From assembly GCF_014635285.1 (NCBI RefSeq), contig NZ_BMCR01000009.1, positions 1-64,000 on the forward strand: DNA of 64,000 nucleotides, in the 5' to 3' direction. Below the pieces are notes generated by a model, which searched no databases, was not told where the DNA came from, and was given only the letters and a program-made list of their open reading frames with translations. Shown one piece after another: positions 21,685 through 30,582 of the stretch. Position numbers and translations under genes: made by a program. The DNA is from Stappia taiwanensis. GTDB taxonomy: Bacteria > Pseudomonadota > Alphaproteobacteria > Rhizobiales > Stappiaceae. Numbering within the stretch: position 1 is the stretch's first letter; every line of letters begins with the position of its first letter.

Positions 21685-22735
21685 GGCCGAACAACCCCGG
21701 TTGTACCGCTGGCCCACCGCCCGGCACGGCCAGCCCGAGATGGGCGAAGGCCTGCGGCGTCAGGACGCGCCCGCGCGGCGTGCGCTGAATATACCCCTGC
21801 TGGATCAGGTAGGGCTCGACGATCTCCTCGATCGCGTCGCGCGGTTCCGACAGAGAGGCGGCGATGGTTTCGATGCCGACCGGCCCGCCGCCGAATTTCA
21901 GGGCAATCTGGTTGAGATAGCGCCGGTCGAGTTGATCGAGCCCGGCATTGTCCACCTCAAGCTGGGTCAGCGCCCGGTCGGCGATGGCCGCATCGACCGT
22001 TTCCTGGCCGGCAACCACGGCGAAATCGCGCACCCGCCGCAATAGCCGCCCGGCGATGCGCGGCGTGCCGCGCGCCCGGCGGGCGATCTCCCGCGCCCCG
22101 TCCGGGCTCATGCCGATGCCGAGGATCCGCGCCCCCCGGGTGACGATCAGCTCCAGTTCCTCGCTGGTGTAGAACTGCAGCCGCACCGGGATGCCAAAGC
22201 GGTCGCGCAGCGGCGTCGTCAGCAAGCCGATCCGGGTGGTGGCCGCCACCAGCGTGAATTTCGCCAGGTCGATCTTGACCGAGCGCGCCGCCGGCCCCTC
22301 GCCGATGATCAGATCGAGCTGGAAATCCTCCATCGCCGGATAGAGCACCTCCTCCACCGCCGGGCTGAGCCGGTGGATCTCGTCGATGAACAGAACGTCG
22401 CGCTCTTCCAGATTGGTCAAAAGCGCCGCCAGATCGCCGGCCTTGGCGATCACCGGACCGGAGGTCGCACGGAAATTGACGCCCAGTTCCCGCGCCATGA
22501 TCTGCGCCAGCGTCGTCTTGCCAAGGCCCGGAGGCCCGACGAACAGCACATGGTCGAGCGCCTCGCCGCGCGCCTTGGCCGCGCCGATGAAGATCTTGAG
22601 ATTGGCCCGCGCCTGCGCCTGCCCGACGAAATCGTCGAGCTGCTGCGGCCGCATGGTCGTATCGATCTCGTCGCCGCGCACGGCGGACGAAACCAACCGG
22701 TCGCTGTCGTCGATACGGTCCATGTCTCCGCTCAT
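21671..22735 (-). CDS. ruvB: Holliday junction helicase motor RuvB
   Basis: RuvB is the hexameric AAA motor that drives branch migration at Holliday junctions. The 354-residue protein has Walker A GPPGLGKT at 67-74, Walker B LFIDEIHR, sensor TTRIGLL and a C-terminal winged-helix domain ([14 protein letters not shown]). The ATG overlaps the ruvA stop as ATGA, so translation is coupled. Confidence 0.98.
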   Translation of the reverse strand: MSGDMDRIDDSDRLVSSAVRGDEIDTTMRPQQLDDFVGQAQARANLKIFIGAAKARGEALDHVLFVGPPGLGKTTLAQIMARELGVNFRATSGPVIAKAGDLAALLTNLEERDVLFIDEIHRLSPAVEEVLYPAMEDFQLDLIIGEGPAARSVKIDLAKFTLVAATTRIGLLTTPLRDRFGIPVRLQFYTSEELELIVTRGARILGIGMSPDGAREIARRARGTPRIAGRLLRRVRDFAVVAGQETVDAAIADRALTQLEVDNAGLDQLDRRYLNQIALKFGGGPVGIETIAASLSEPRDAIEEIVEPYLIQQGYIQRTPRGRVLTPQAFAHLGLAVPGGGPAVQPGLFGHDAD

Positions 22736-23346
22736 GTCGCCAGTTCCTTAAGCCCCAGCCGGATCAGCTTCTCGGCGCCGGCGTCCTCGCCCGCCGATTT
22801 CACGGCGGCGGCAACGGCGGCGCTGGCCTGGGGCTGAGCATAGCCGAGGTTGACGAGCGCCGACACCGCATCGCCCACGGCCGTCGGCACCGCGGCCGAG
22901 GCGGTCTGCGCCACGGCGACGGTGTCCGCGTCGATGCTGGCATAGGCCGGCGCCTTGTTCTTCAACTCGCCGACGATCCGTTCCGCCACCCGCTTGCCGA
23001 TGCCCGGCGCGCGGGTGATGGTCGCCGTGTCGCCGAGCGCGATGGCATTGGCGATCTCCGCCGCGCTGAGCAGCCCCAGCGCCCCGAGCGCCACCTTGGC
23101 ACCGACGCCCTGCACGGTCATCAGGAGCTGGAACCACGCCTTCTCCGCCACCGAGGCAAACCCGTAGAGGCGGATCATGTCCTCGCGCACCATGGTCTCG
23201 ATGAACAAGACCGCCGCCTCGCCCGGTCCGGGAAGATCGCGCAAGGTCCGCGCGGGACAGTAGACGAGATAGCAGACACCGCCCACGTCGAGCAGCACGT
23301 GATCCTCGCCGATCTCGTCGACGCGCCCCTTCAGCTTGCCGATCAT
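22732..23346 (-). CDS. ruvA: Holliday junction DNA-binding protein RuvA
   Basis: RuvA is the tetramer that binds four-way junctions and loads RuvB. The 204-residue protein has the N-terminal OB fold ([20 protein letters not shown]). Two helix-hairpin-helix segments follow, around [13 protein letters not shown] and [16 protein letters not shown], then a flexible linker and the C-terminal domain that contacts RuvB ([11 protein letters not shown]). It overlaps both neighbours as ATGA, which makes ruvC-ruvA-ruvB one coupled unit. Confidence 0.98.
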   Translation of the reverse strand: MIGKLKGRVDEIGEDHVLLDVGGVCYLVYCPARTLRDLPGPGEAAVLFIETMVREDMIRLYGFASVAEKAWFQLLMTVQGVGAKVALGALGLLSAAEIANAIALGDTATITRAPGIGKRVAERIVGELKNKAPAYASIDADTVAVAQTASAAVPTAVGDAVSALVNLGYAQPQASAAVAAAVKSAGEDAGAEKLIRLGLKELAT

Positions 23347-23864
23347 GAGCCGATCCGCGCGGCGATGCGGGCGGTGGCTGCGGCCGCCCCGCGATGCTGG
23401 GCATGGCAGACGGCAATGGCCAGCGCATCGGCCGCGTCGTCGGAGTTGAACGTCGCCTTCGGCATCAAGACCTTCACCATCATGCGGATCTGCTCCTTTT
23501 CGGCATGTCCCGTGCCGACAACGGTCTTTTTCACCAGATTGGGCGCATATTCGGCAACGCTCAAACCGTTGAGCGCGGGCACCAGCAAGGCGATGCCGCG
23601 CGCCTGACCGAGTTTCAAGGTGGCGCCGGCGTCCTTGTTGACGAAGGTCAGCTCCACCGCCGCCTCCTCCGGCTGCTCGCGCTGCAGCACTTCCTGCAAT
23701 CCGTCATGCAACTGGCGCAGCCGTTCGGCCAGGCTCAGCTTGCTGTCGGACAGGATCGTGCCGCTGCCGCCGAAGGACAACCGGTTGCCGGTGGCAATGA
23801 TCAGCCCCCAGCCGGTGCGCCGGAGACCTGGATCGATGCCGAGGATGCGAATCGCCGTTGTCAT
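23343..23864 (-). CDS. ruvC: Crossover junction endonuclease RuvC
   Basis: RuvC resolves Holliday junctions. The 173-residue form has catalytic Asp11 in [14 protein letters not shown], Glu in [11 protein letters not shown] and the C-terminal acidic pair in [13 protein letters not shown]. The open frame extends far upstream, but the family starts a few residues before GIDPG. I chose the ATG at 23864. An ATG at 23885, with GAGGGGGA abutting it, would add seven residues and cannot be excluded. Confidence 0.95.
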   Translation of the reverse strand: MTTAIRILGIDPGLRRTGWGLIIATGNRLSFGGSGTILSDSKLSLAERLRQLHDGLQEVLQREQPEEAAVELTFVNKDAGATLKLGQARGIALLVPALNGLSVAEYAPNLVKKTVVGTGHAEKEQIRMMVKVLMPKATFNSDDAADALAIAVCHAQHRGAAAATARIAARIGS

Positions 23865-24132
23865 GGAACAAAGCGGTAACGCCATTCCCCCTCGATGACC
23901 AGCCGGGACGGTCCTCGCAAGCCTTTCAGTCGGCTTTTTCCGGCCCTTCCGCCGGGTTTTCCCGCCCCTCACTGCGTAGACCAGCCCCGTGAACACCCGG
24001 CGCGCCCGCGCCGGAGAAGCCACCGAGGCGCGCATCCCCCTTGCCATTCCCGCGAGGATGCGGCAGATGCAGACGGATCCGGCCCGGCTTTCCGAGCGGC
24101 CGATCTCTTCGCCCTCTCGCCCCGGACCCACC

Positions 24133-24909
24133 ATGCAGGATCTTGCCGCCAGTCTCCTCCAGCATCTTCCGCAAGCGCCGGATCTGTGGCTCTTGGCCGC
24201 CGCCATCGTCATCGCCGCCATGGTCCGGGGGTTTGCCGGGTTCGGCGCGGCGATGATCTTCATGCCGGTCGCCTCGACGGTGATCGAGCCCGCCGCGGCC
24301 GCAGCCGGCTTTCTGATCCTCGACTGGTTCGTCACCGTACCGATGCTGCTGGGGGCGGTCCGGCGCTGCGACTGGCCAACGGTCGCGCCGGTCACCCTCG
24401 CCGCCATGCTGACCGTGCCGGTCGGGGCCGCGATGCTGGCCCATGCCGATGTGCTGGCGCTGCGCTGGTCGCTGTCGGTGATCGTGCTTGGGGCCGTCAG
24501 CCTGTTGATGCTGGGCTGGCGCTATCACGGCGTGCCCGGCCGGGCCACCTCGCTCGGCGTCGGCGCCGTCGCCGGCGTACTCTCCGGTGTCGCCCAGGTC
24601 TCCGGCCCGCCGGTGGTGGTGTTCTGGGCCGCCGGCCCGCAGCCGGCCGCCATCATCCGCGCCAACCTGATCACCTTCTTCGCCATCGTCAGCCTCGCGG
24701 CCTTCACGGCGTTCCTCGCCAACGGCTTCTACACGCTGCAGGTGCTGGCGCTGGTCATGGTCGCCGCGCCGCTCTACGGCCTCGGCATCTTTCTCGGAGC
24801 GCGGCTGTTCGGCGCCGCCCATCAGGACGCCTACCGGCCTGTTGCCTTTGGCATCATCCTGATGTCGGCGCTGACCAGCCTGCCCGCCCTCGACGGCTGG
24901 CTCCGCTAG
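24133..24909 (+). CDS. TSUP (TauE/SafE) family permease
   Basis: This 258-residue integral membrane protein has about eight hydrophobic segments and the family-typical [11 protein letters not shown] in the first helix pair. TSUP proteins move sulfite, sulfonates or other organic anions; the substrate is not evident here. The start is uncertain: the frame is open from 23989, and an ATG at 24058 with GAGG abutting it is an alternative. The ATG at 24133 places the first helix near the N-terminus. It is divergent from ruvC and convergent with the chemoreceptor gene, only two bases apart. Confidence 0.88.
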   Translation: MQDLAASLLQHLPQAPDLWLLAAAIVIAAMVRGFAGFGAAMIFMPVASTVIEPAAAAAGFLILDWFVTVPMLLGAVRRCDWPTVAPVTLAAMLTVPVGAAMLAHADVLALRWSLSVIVLGAVSLLMLGWRYHGVPGRATSLGVGAVAGVLSGVAQVSGPPVVVFWAAGPQPAAIIRANLITFFAIVSLAAFTAFLANGFYTLQVLALVMVAAPLYGLGIFLGARLFGAAHQDAYRPVAFGIILMSALTSLPALDGWLR

Positions 24910-24911
24910 GG

Positions 24912-26261
24912 TCAGGCGGCCCGCACCGTCTCGATCAGTTCGCCCATGCGCTGGCGCAATCGGGCGACCTGGTCTCCCAGCGCGCCGGCTTCGCCGCGCA
25001 CCCGGCCGGACACGTCGCTGGTCTGTTCGGCGGCGCGGGAGATCCCGGCAACGCTGTCCGAGACCCGGCCGGTGCCCGCCGCCGCCTCAACGATATTGCG
25101 AGAAATCTCGCCGGTGGCTGCCCCCTGCTGTTCCACCGCTGCGGCAATCGTCGCCGAAATCTCGCTCATGTTCTGGATGGTCGCGGACACGCCTTCGATT
25201 GCCTCGGCAGAGTCGCTGGTGGCCTGTTGAATGTCGGAAATCTGCGTCGAAATCTCCGCCGTCGCCCGGGCGGTCTGTTCCGCAAGCCCCTTCACCTCTG
25301 CCGCGACCACGGCAAAGCCACGCCCCGCATCCCCGGCCCGCGCCGCCTCGATGGTCGCATTCAGCGCCAGGAGGTTGGTCTGCTCGGCGATATCGCTGAT
25401 CAAGCGGACGATATCACCGATCTTTTGTGACGCCACCGTCAGGGAGCGGATCTTATCGTTTGACCGGGCCGCATCGCTGACCGCCCGACCGGAAATCCGC
25501 GTCGCATCGCTGACCTGGCGGGCAATTTCATGAATACTGGCCGAAAGTTCCTCGGCGGCGGAGGCCACCGCCTGCACATTGCCCGCTGCCTCGGCGGCCG
25601 CGCTTGAGACCTCCCCGACCCGCCCGAGGGTGTTGCTCGACACCTCGCCGAGATCGCCGGAGGCCGCCCCCAGTTGTTCGACCGAGGCGACACAGGCCGC
25701 AACGATGGTGCCGACCGCACCCTCGAACTGCTCCGCAAGCCCGTCCAGGGTCTCCCGCCGATCCCGCCGCCCCGCGTCGATATAGACGGAAATCGCGAGA
25801 TCCATGTCCAGCAGCGCCGCCGCCAGGATCGCCCGATTGAGCGCGGCGGCCTTCTCCGAGGACCTGCGCCAGACGCCCCCACCGGAAAACCTCTGGAGGA
25901 TGGCCGCCTGCAGCCCCGCCACCAGATAATTGTAGCCACCGATATACCAGCGCGGTTCCAGACCGAGACGATTGTGCGTCTCGCCGACCCGCGTCACCGA
26001 GGTGACGTAATCCGCATCGAACCGCCCGTCGGTGATCAGGTCCCAGTGCCGGATCTGCATCGCCTTGGCATGATCCATGTGCGCCCTGTTCCGGAAGAAA
26101 GCGTCCGTTTCCGGAAAGGCACTCACATGATCATAGAAACTGTCGAGGATCCCTGGTAGCGCCTGCATGATCAGAGGCTTGATGCTCTTCAACTGGAAGG
26201 CCGCATCTTCCGAAAGACCGAAAAACGCGCGCCGGGACGCGATGGTATCATCTGCGGTCAT
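24912..26261 (-). CDS. Globin-coupled methyl-accepting chemotaxis protein (HemAT-type)
   Basis: This 449-residue protein has an N-terminal protoglobin sensor domain (about 10-165). The proximal haem His lies in [21 protein letters not shown] signalling domain follows whose hairpin tip, residues around [20 protein letters not shown], is the methyl-accepting contact with CheA/CheW. No membrane segment is present, so it is a soluble cytoplasmic oxygen sensor for aerotaxis. No other chemotaxis gene is in the window, so it must work with a remote che cluster. Its upstream region is strikingly AT-rich. Confidence 0.95.
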   Translation of the reverse strand: MTADDTIASRRAFFGLSEDAAFQLKSIKPLIMQALPGILDSFYDHVSAFPETDAFFRNRAHMDHAKAMQIRHWDLITDGRFDADYVTSVTRVGETHNRLGLEPRWYIGGYNYLVAGLQAAILQRFSGGGVWRRSSEKAAALNRAILAAALLDMDLAISVYIDAGRRDRRETLDGLAEQFEGAVGTIVAACVASVEQLGAASGDLGEVSSNTLGRVGEVSSAAAEAAGNVQAVASAAEELSASIHEIARQVSDATRISGRAVSDAARSNDKIRSLTVASQKIGDIVRLISDIAEQTNLLALNATIEAARAGDAGRGFAVVAAEVKGLAEQTARATAEISTQISDIQQATSDSAEAIEGVSATIQNMSEISATIAAAVEQQGAATGEISRNIVEAAAGTGRVSDSVAGISRAAEQTSDVSGRVRGEAGALGDQVARLRQRMGELIETVRAA

Positions 26262-26457
26262 TGTTTTTCCCTCCCAACAGCCTCACAGGCTGCAAGGAAA
26301 AATTGCACGAATACTTTAATACAAAATTAGTCTAAAGTTTTAACAAATAACGACATTAGATATAATTCAGATATATCTTTTACGCCGAAGCGGACAACCG
26401 ACAGTCCACTCAACACGACATCGCCCCAAGCGACTCCCGGGATCCTTTACCGCCCCC
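26262..26457 (-). promoter_or_regulatory. AT-rich upstream region of the globin-coupled receptor
   Basis: The stretch 26300-26390 is far richer in A+T than its surroundings. It holds AGATATA (26358-26364) mirrored by TATATCT (26372-26378), and TTAA-N7-TTAG at 26316-26330, one base off a CtrA box. It probably contains the receptor promoter. No gene is seen. Confidence 0.4.
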
Positions 26458-26493
26458 AAAAACGACATGTGCCGCGCAGGAGCGCGGCACATG
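26458..26493 (-). terminator. Terminator of yebC
   Basis: CATGTGCCGCGC (26466-26477) pairs perfectly over 12 bp with GCGCGGCACATG (26482-26493), loop AGGA. On the minus strand T5 follows within three bases, after the yebC stop. Confidence 0.85.
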
Positions 26494-26550
26494 AATTGAT
26501 CTGCCCCGGGCAATCCGAAGCGCTCAAGAACTTTCGCAAAGGAAACGCGC

Positions 26551-27300
26551 TCAGGCCGCCGTCAGGCTCGCCAGGGTTTCCTCGTCGATGTCGAAGTTGG
26601 CATAGACGTTCTGCACGTCGTCATCGTCTTCGAGCATCGCCACCAGCTTCAGCATGGTCTGGGCCTTGTCCGCGTCGATCGGGGTCAGCGTCTGCGGCCG
26701 CCAGATCGTCTTCACGGTCTCCGCCTCGCCCAGCGCCGCTTCGAGCGCCTTCGACACATCGCCGAGATCCTCGAAGGTGCAGGTCACCACATGGTTGGTT
26801 TCGTCGGACTGCACGTCCTCGGCGCCGGCCTCGATCGCCGCCTCCAGCACGTCATCGGCGCTGCCGACCGCCGCCGGGTAGACGATTTCGCCGACCCGGT
26901 CGAACATGAAGGCGACCGAGCCGGTCTCGCCCATCGACCCGCCGCACTTGCTGAAGTAGGAGCGCACGTTGGAGGCCGAGCGGTTGCGGTTGTCGGTCAG
27001 AAGCTCGACGATCACGGCAACGCCCGCCGGGCCGTAGCCCTCGTAGCGCAGCTCTTCGTAGTTGTCGCCCTCACCGGCCTGGGACTTGTTGATCGCCCGC
27101 TGGATGTTGTCCTTGGGCATGGACTGGGCCTTGGCGTTCTGCACGGCAAGGCGCAGGCGCGGGTTGGCGTTGATGTCCGGTCCGCCCATCTTGGCGGCGA
27201 CGGTGATTTCCTTGGACAGCTTGGAGAAGATCTTTGAGCGGACCGCGTCCTGCCGCCCCTTGCGGTGCATGATGTTCTTGAATTGGGAATGTCCGGCCAT
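26551..27300 (-). CDS. yebC: YebC/PmpR-family regulatory protein
   Basis: This 249-residue protein belongs to the YebC/TACO1 family, implicated in transcriptional regulation and, more recently, in ribosome processivity. The N-terminal signature is [15 protein letters not shown], followed by conserved KDNIQRAI and the loop [17 protein letters not shown]. The ATG at 27300 gives the standard length; a 12-residue upstream extension lacks conservation. In many bacteria yebC lies beside ruvC, and here it is about 2.7 kb away on the same strand. Confidence 0.96.
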   Translation of the reverse strand: MAGHSQFKNIMHRKGRQDAVRSKIFSKLSKEITVAAKMGGPDINANPRLRLAVQNAKAQSMPKDNIQRAINKSQAGEGDNYEELRYEGYGPAGVAVIVELLTDNRNRSASNVRSYFSKCGGSMGETGSVAFMFDRVGEIVYPAAVGSADDVLEAAIEAGAEDVQSDETNHVVTCTFEDLGDVSKALEAALGEAETVKTIWRPQTLTPIDADKAQTMLKLVAMLEDDDDVQNVYANFDIDEETLASLTAA

Positions 27301-27440
27301 CGTCCTACCTGCCTCGTCGGGTCGGGGCGGCGGCATCGCGCGTCACGCGCCGTCCCGCTTCGTTTCCATGAAGGTGATCGGCGCCTTATAGGCCCCGCGC
27401 ACGCGAAAATCCAGCGCGGAGCCGTTGCCAACCGCTGCGC

Positions 27441-28268
27441 CTACCCCTGCGTCCAGGAGGGCGGCAGGGCCTGACTGAGATGCCCGCCGATCCGCAAGGG
27501 CGCGATATCGAGCGCCAATCCGGTGGCATCGTCAATCTCCACGGCCACGCCGCAAACCGTTGCCGTGCCCTTGGCAGGGGTGAAGCGGCCCGAAGGAATC
27601 TTGCGCAGGAACCGCGACACCGGCTCGTCCTTTTCCATGCCCAGAACGGAATCGTAGTCGCCGCACATGCCTGCGTCGCTCATGTAGGCGGTGCCGCCGG
27701 GCAGGATCTGATGATCGGCGGTCGGCACATGGGTATGGGTGCCCACCACCAGCGACGCCCGCCCATCGGCGAAATGGGCCATCGCCTGTTTCTCGCTGGT
27801 GGCCTCCGCATGCATGTCGATGACGATGGCATCGGCCACCCGCCCCAGCGGACTCGATTCCAGCACCATGTCGACGGCGGTAAAGGGATCGTCGAGACTG
27901 TCCATGAACACCCGGCCCATGGCGTTCATCACCAGCACCTGGGCACCGTTGCGCGCGGTAAACAGATTGGCGCCGCGCCCCGGCGCGCCGGACGGGAAGT
28001 TCACCGGCCGCAACAGACGTTCCTGGCGCTCGATATAGACCAGCGTGTCGCGCTGGTCCCAGACGTGATTGCCGGTGGTCACCACATCGGCGCCGGCGTC
28101 GAGCACATCCTGCAGGATCTCCTCGGTGATGCCGAAGCCGGCGGCGGCGTTCTCGCCATTGACGATCACGAAATCGAGCCGGTGCTTCTCGACCAGCGAA
28201 GGCAGGATCTCGATGGCCGCCTGTCGGCCGGTACGCCCGACCAGATCGCCAAGAAACAACAGTCGCAT
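27441..28268 (-). CDS. YmdB-type metallophosphoesterase
   Basis: This 275-residue protein matches the YmdB/TIGR00282 family of cyclic-nucleotide phosphodiesterases (2',3'-cyclic and possibly cyclic-AMP substrates in Bacillus). Metal ligands are visible in GDLVGRTGR (Asp8), NGEN, GNHVWD, HAEATSEK and GTHTHVPTAD. AGGAG lies 10 bases before the ATG. It is 16 bases downstream of the 5-FCL gene, so the two should share a transcript. Confidence 0.95.
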   Translation of the reverse strand: MRLLFLGDLVGRTGRQAAIEILPSLVEKHRLDFVIVNGENAAAGFGITEEILQDVLDAGADVVTTGNHVWDQRDTLVYIERQERLLRPVNFPSGAPGRGANLFTARNGAQVLVMNAMGRVFMDSLDDPFTAVDMVLESSPLGRVADAIVIDMHAEATSEKQAMAHFADGRASLVVGTHTHVPTADHQILPGGTAYMSDAGMCGDYDSVLGMEKDEPVSRFLRKIPSGRFTPAKGTATVCGVAVEIDDATGLALDIAPLRIGGHLSQALPPSWTQG

Positions 28269-28284
28269 GACGCAAAATTCTCCT

Positions 28285-28917
28285 CTAGGCGGCAGCGCCG
28301 CAGGTGATCAGGCCGGCTTCGGTCAGCACCCGTTCCAGCCGGCGGTCATGCCCTTCCTCGGGCACGGCGCTGGCCTGCTGAACCGAAAAGGCCAGGCCGA
28401 CCGTCTTCGGCACGGCGCCGCGCCGGTCGGTGATACGCGCAATCGCCCGGTCGTAAAAGCCCCGTCCATAGCCGATCCGCGCCCCGCGCCGGTCAAAGGC
28501 GGCCAGCGGCACCAGCAGACAGTCGGGAACCACCTCCTCCGCCTCGGAGGCCGGCTCCACCGTCCCGAACCCGCCGCGCACCAGCGGGGTGTCCCGGGTC
28601 AGCCGGCGAAACACCAGATCCTCGCCCACCATCGCCGGCAGGCAAAGCGGATGGCCGCGCGCCCGCAGCGCATCCATCAACGGACGCGGGTCGATCTCAT
28701 CCCGGATCGGCCAGAAACCGGAGACAACAGCACCGCCGGGAAACGCCAGCGCCGCCGCATGATCGGCCAGCGCCAGGCTCCCTTCGATCCGCGCACTGGC
28801 GGCAAGCGCCGCCCGGCGGGCCAGCGCGCCAGACCGGCAAGCCGCCTTGAGCTGGCGCATTTCGTCCGGATCGGGAGCCCCGGAAGGCGCCGGGAAGGGC
28901 TTGTCAGGCTGCGTCAT
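28285..28917 (-). CDS. 5-formyltetrahydrofolate cyclo-ligase
   Basis: 5-FCL (YgfA family) converts 5-formyl-THF to methenyl-THF with ATP. The 210-residue form has an N-terminal basic helix, the substrate loop FWPIRDEIDPRP and the C-terminal nucleotide site AFDRRGARIGYGRGFYDR. The frame runs up to 29058, but MTQPDKPF at 28917 gives the normal length. The placement downstream of zapA and 6S RNA is a widespread proteobacterial arrangement. Confidence 0.95.
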   Translation of the reverse strand: MTQPDKPFPAPSGAPDPDEMRQLKAACRSGALARRAALAASARIEGSLALADHAAALAFPGGAVVSGFWPIRDEIDPRPLMDALRARGHPLCLPAMVGEDLVFRRLTRDTPLVRGGFGTVEPASEAEEVVPDCLLVPLAAFDRRGARIGYGRGFYDRAIARITDRRGAVPKTVGLAFSVQQASAVPEEGHDRRLERVLTEAGLITCGAAA

Positions 28918-29103
28918 GGCATCTCGGGAGGTGGCGAGGAACAAGGCGGGGGCCGGCCATGGTGCGGAGCGCGAGCCCAAAGCGCAAGCGCCGCGCCGGC
29001 ATTCGGCATCTGTCTTTCTCGCGAGGAAATGCTCGCAGGGGAACTGATGGCCGGGCAATCATGGACGTGGCCGCCTCGGCCGTTGGAGTTTGCAATCCCG
29101 GGA

Positions 29104-29220
29104 AACCTACAGTGTAGGTGGGCGCCGTGTGCCCGAGCCCACAGGCAAGGGCAGGAACAGCTCCCTAGGGATGCGTAAGGCCCCGGGGATATGTCTCCTG
29201 ACGAACCGCGCAGCCACGCC
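29104..29220 (-). ncRNA. ssrS: 6S RNA (alphaproteobacterial type)
   Basis: 6S RNA mimics an open promoter and sequesters sigma-70 RNA polymerase. On the minus strand the region holds GGAGACATATCCCCGGGG, then CCTTACGCATCCCTAGGGAG and GGCGCCCACCTAC, blocks I recognise from alphaproteobacterial 6S RNAs. The 5' GGCGT can pair with GCGCC near the 3' end to form the closing stem, and a small ACCTAC/GTAGGT hairpin follows. The location between zapA and the 5-FCL gene is the classic one. Ends are estimated; the true RNA may be longer. Confidence 0.82.
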
Positions 29221-29226
29221 GTCCCC

Positions 29227-29256
29227 GATATAGGCGCGCGGGAGGGAAAAAGACAA
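29227..29256 (-). promoter_or_regulatory. Promoter of 6S RNA
   Basis: TTGTCT (29256-29251) and TATATC (29232-29227) are separated by 18 bases on the minus strand. The predicted start near 29220 coincides with the 5' strand of the 6S closing stem. Confidence 0.65.
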
Positions 29257-29373
29257 CAGCAATAGCGCTCCGCGCCTGCATGACGGCTGTGCAAAACCGG
29301 ACGATGGCGGGAAACGTCAACAAAGCTGGAGAGTTACGAAAACGCCAGCGCGAACCGGCACCGCCAGCGCGCG

Positions 29374-29751
29374 TCAGTCCTCGTCCGTGCGCCCCGCCCG
29401 GCCAAGCCCGTCGGCAAGTGCCTCGATCCGTTCGGCGGCCGCCGCTACTCGTTCGGCGACCAGCGTTTCGGTCTGCTCCACACGGGCCAGCGCCGCACTG
29501 CGCGCATCGCGCAGGCCGGCGATTTCCTCTTCCAGCGCCTTGATGCGCCGTTCGCGCTCGGTCAGTTCATCGGTCACCATGATGCCGGCCATCACGGTCA
29601 GCCGCAAATCGCCGATCTCGCCGAAACTGCCCCGCAGGCTGTCGATGCAGCCGTCGAAGCGCTGGGCCAGCGCGGTGAGCCGGTCTTCTTCGCCATCGTC
29701 GCAGGCCATGCGAAAGCTACGGCCATTGATGGTCACGATGATTTGCGCCAT
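29374..29751 (-). CDS. zapA: Cell division protein ZapA
   Basis: ZapA bundles FtsZ filaments in the Z-ring. The 125-residue protein has the N-terminal globular part MAQIIVTINGRSFRMACDDGEE with the conserved helix LTALAQRFDGCID, then a long coiled coil (about 60-118). GAGGGG precedes the ATG and overlaps the end of the upstream coiled-coil gene, which stops only eight bases away. 6S RNA and the 5-FCL gene follow. Confidence 0.94.
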   Translation of the reverse strand: MAQIIVTINGRSFRMACDDGEEDRLTALAQRFDGCIDSLRGSFGEIGDLRLTVMAGIMVTDELTERERRIKALEEEIAGLRDARSAALARVEQTETLVAERVAAAAERIEALADGLGRAGRTDED

Positions 29752-29759
29752 GTCGCCCC

Positions 29760-30071
29760 TCAGCCGCCGTGCGTTTCCAGAACGGACCGGATCGATTCCA
29801 TCGCCGAGACCAGCCGGCGCGACACCTCACGGTTGGCGTCCTCCAGCCGCGCCACCCGCGCTTCCGCCGTATCGAGGGTCGCCGCCAGTTGCGACCGGTC
29901 CTCGCCCAGCCGCTGCAGCTCGTCCTGCAGACCGTCGACCGACGCATCGGCCTCCAGCCGCCGCTGGGCCGTCGCCTCCAGCCGGCCGATCGCCTGCGAC
30001 AGCCGCGCCAGTGCGGTCTCCAGCGGAGAGTTCGCCGGGTCCGCAGAGGTATGAGATGCGCCGTCCACCAT
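29760..30071 (-). CDS. DUF4164 coiled-coil protein, ZauP-like
   Basis: This is a 103-residue, almost wholly helical protein with heptad patterns (LARLSQAIGRLEATAQRRLE and later LDTAEARVARLEDANREVSR). It matches DUF4164. In Caulobacter the gene just upstream of zapA encodes ZauP, a coiled-coil partner that focuses the Z-ring with ZapA; position and nature agree here. The frame stays open to 30215, but MVDGASHTS at 30071 gives the family length. It is eight bases from zapA, so co-translation is likely. Confidence 0.85.
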   Translation of the reverse strand: MVDGASHTSADPANSPLETALARLSQAIGRLEATAQRRLEADASVDGLQDELQRLGEDRSQLAATLDTAEARVARLEDANREVSRRLVSAMESIRSVLETHGG

Positions 30072-30582
30072 GTTCTGCAAGTGCTGCCGGATCCCCGCCG
30101 GATTGAAGTTGAACTCGTTCAGGCCGCCGTGCCCGGTCCCGCCAGCCCGCGCCGCCAGGGCGGCACGCGCTCCTATGAATAAAGGACGCATGCACCTTTC
30201 CTGCAAGGCTCGCAACCGACCGCCCGAGCCAAACCGGAGCCCGGCCCAAGACTTCGCTATAGCATCACATGGCAGCGGAAGCGAGATGGCCGACCGTCAA
30301 CGATCCACATCCGTCCAGGTCGCAGGTTGGCGCCCACGCCAAAAAGCGCCGTAACCGTATGCCGCAGCGCAACCGGCTTTGTTGACTCGCGCAAGGTTCC
30401 TGATATTTGTCGGTCCGCCTCGCCGGGCGGTCGGATTTGCAAGCAGACATGGCGCCGGCATTTACCTTGAGCCGCGCCTGCGCGTGATCACAACGACCGG
30501 ACCGGGGAGATAGACCGAGCCGGAAACCGAGCCCTGACAGCGTCGCCAGCCGGCGGCCTCAAGAGGGACAAACGGGAATCAG
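30072..30582. other. Divergent region between the zapA unit and tkt
   Basis: This 511-base gap holds the promoters of the zapA unit (minus) and tkt (plus). The open frame extending the DUF4164 gene to 30215 is probably non-coding. A tkt promoter candidate is listed at 30382-30409. No RNA gene was recognised. Confidence 0.5.
30382..30409 (+). promoter_or_regulatory. Candidate tkt promoter
   Basis: TTGACT (30382-30387) and TATTTG (30404-30409) are separated by 16 bases. The predicted start near 30416 would give a leader of about 167 bases before tkt. Confidence 0.5.
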
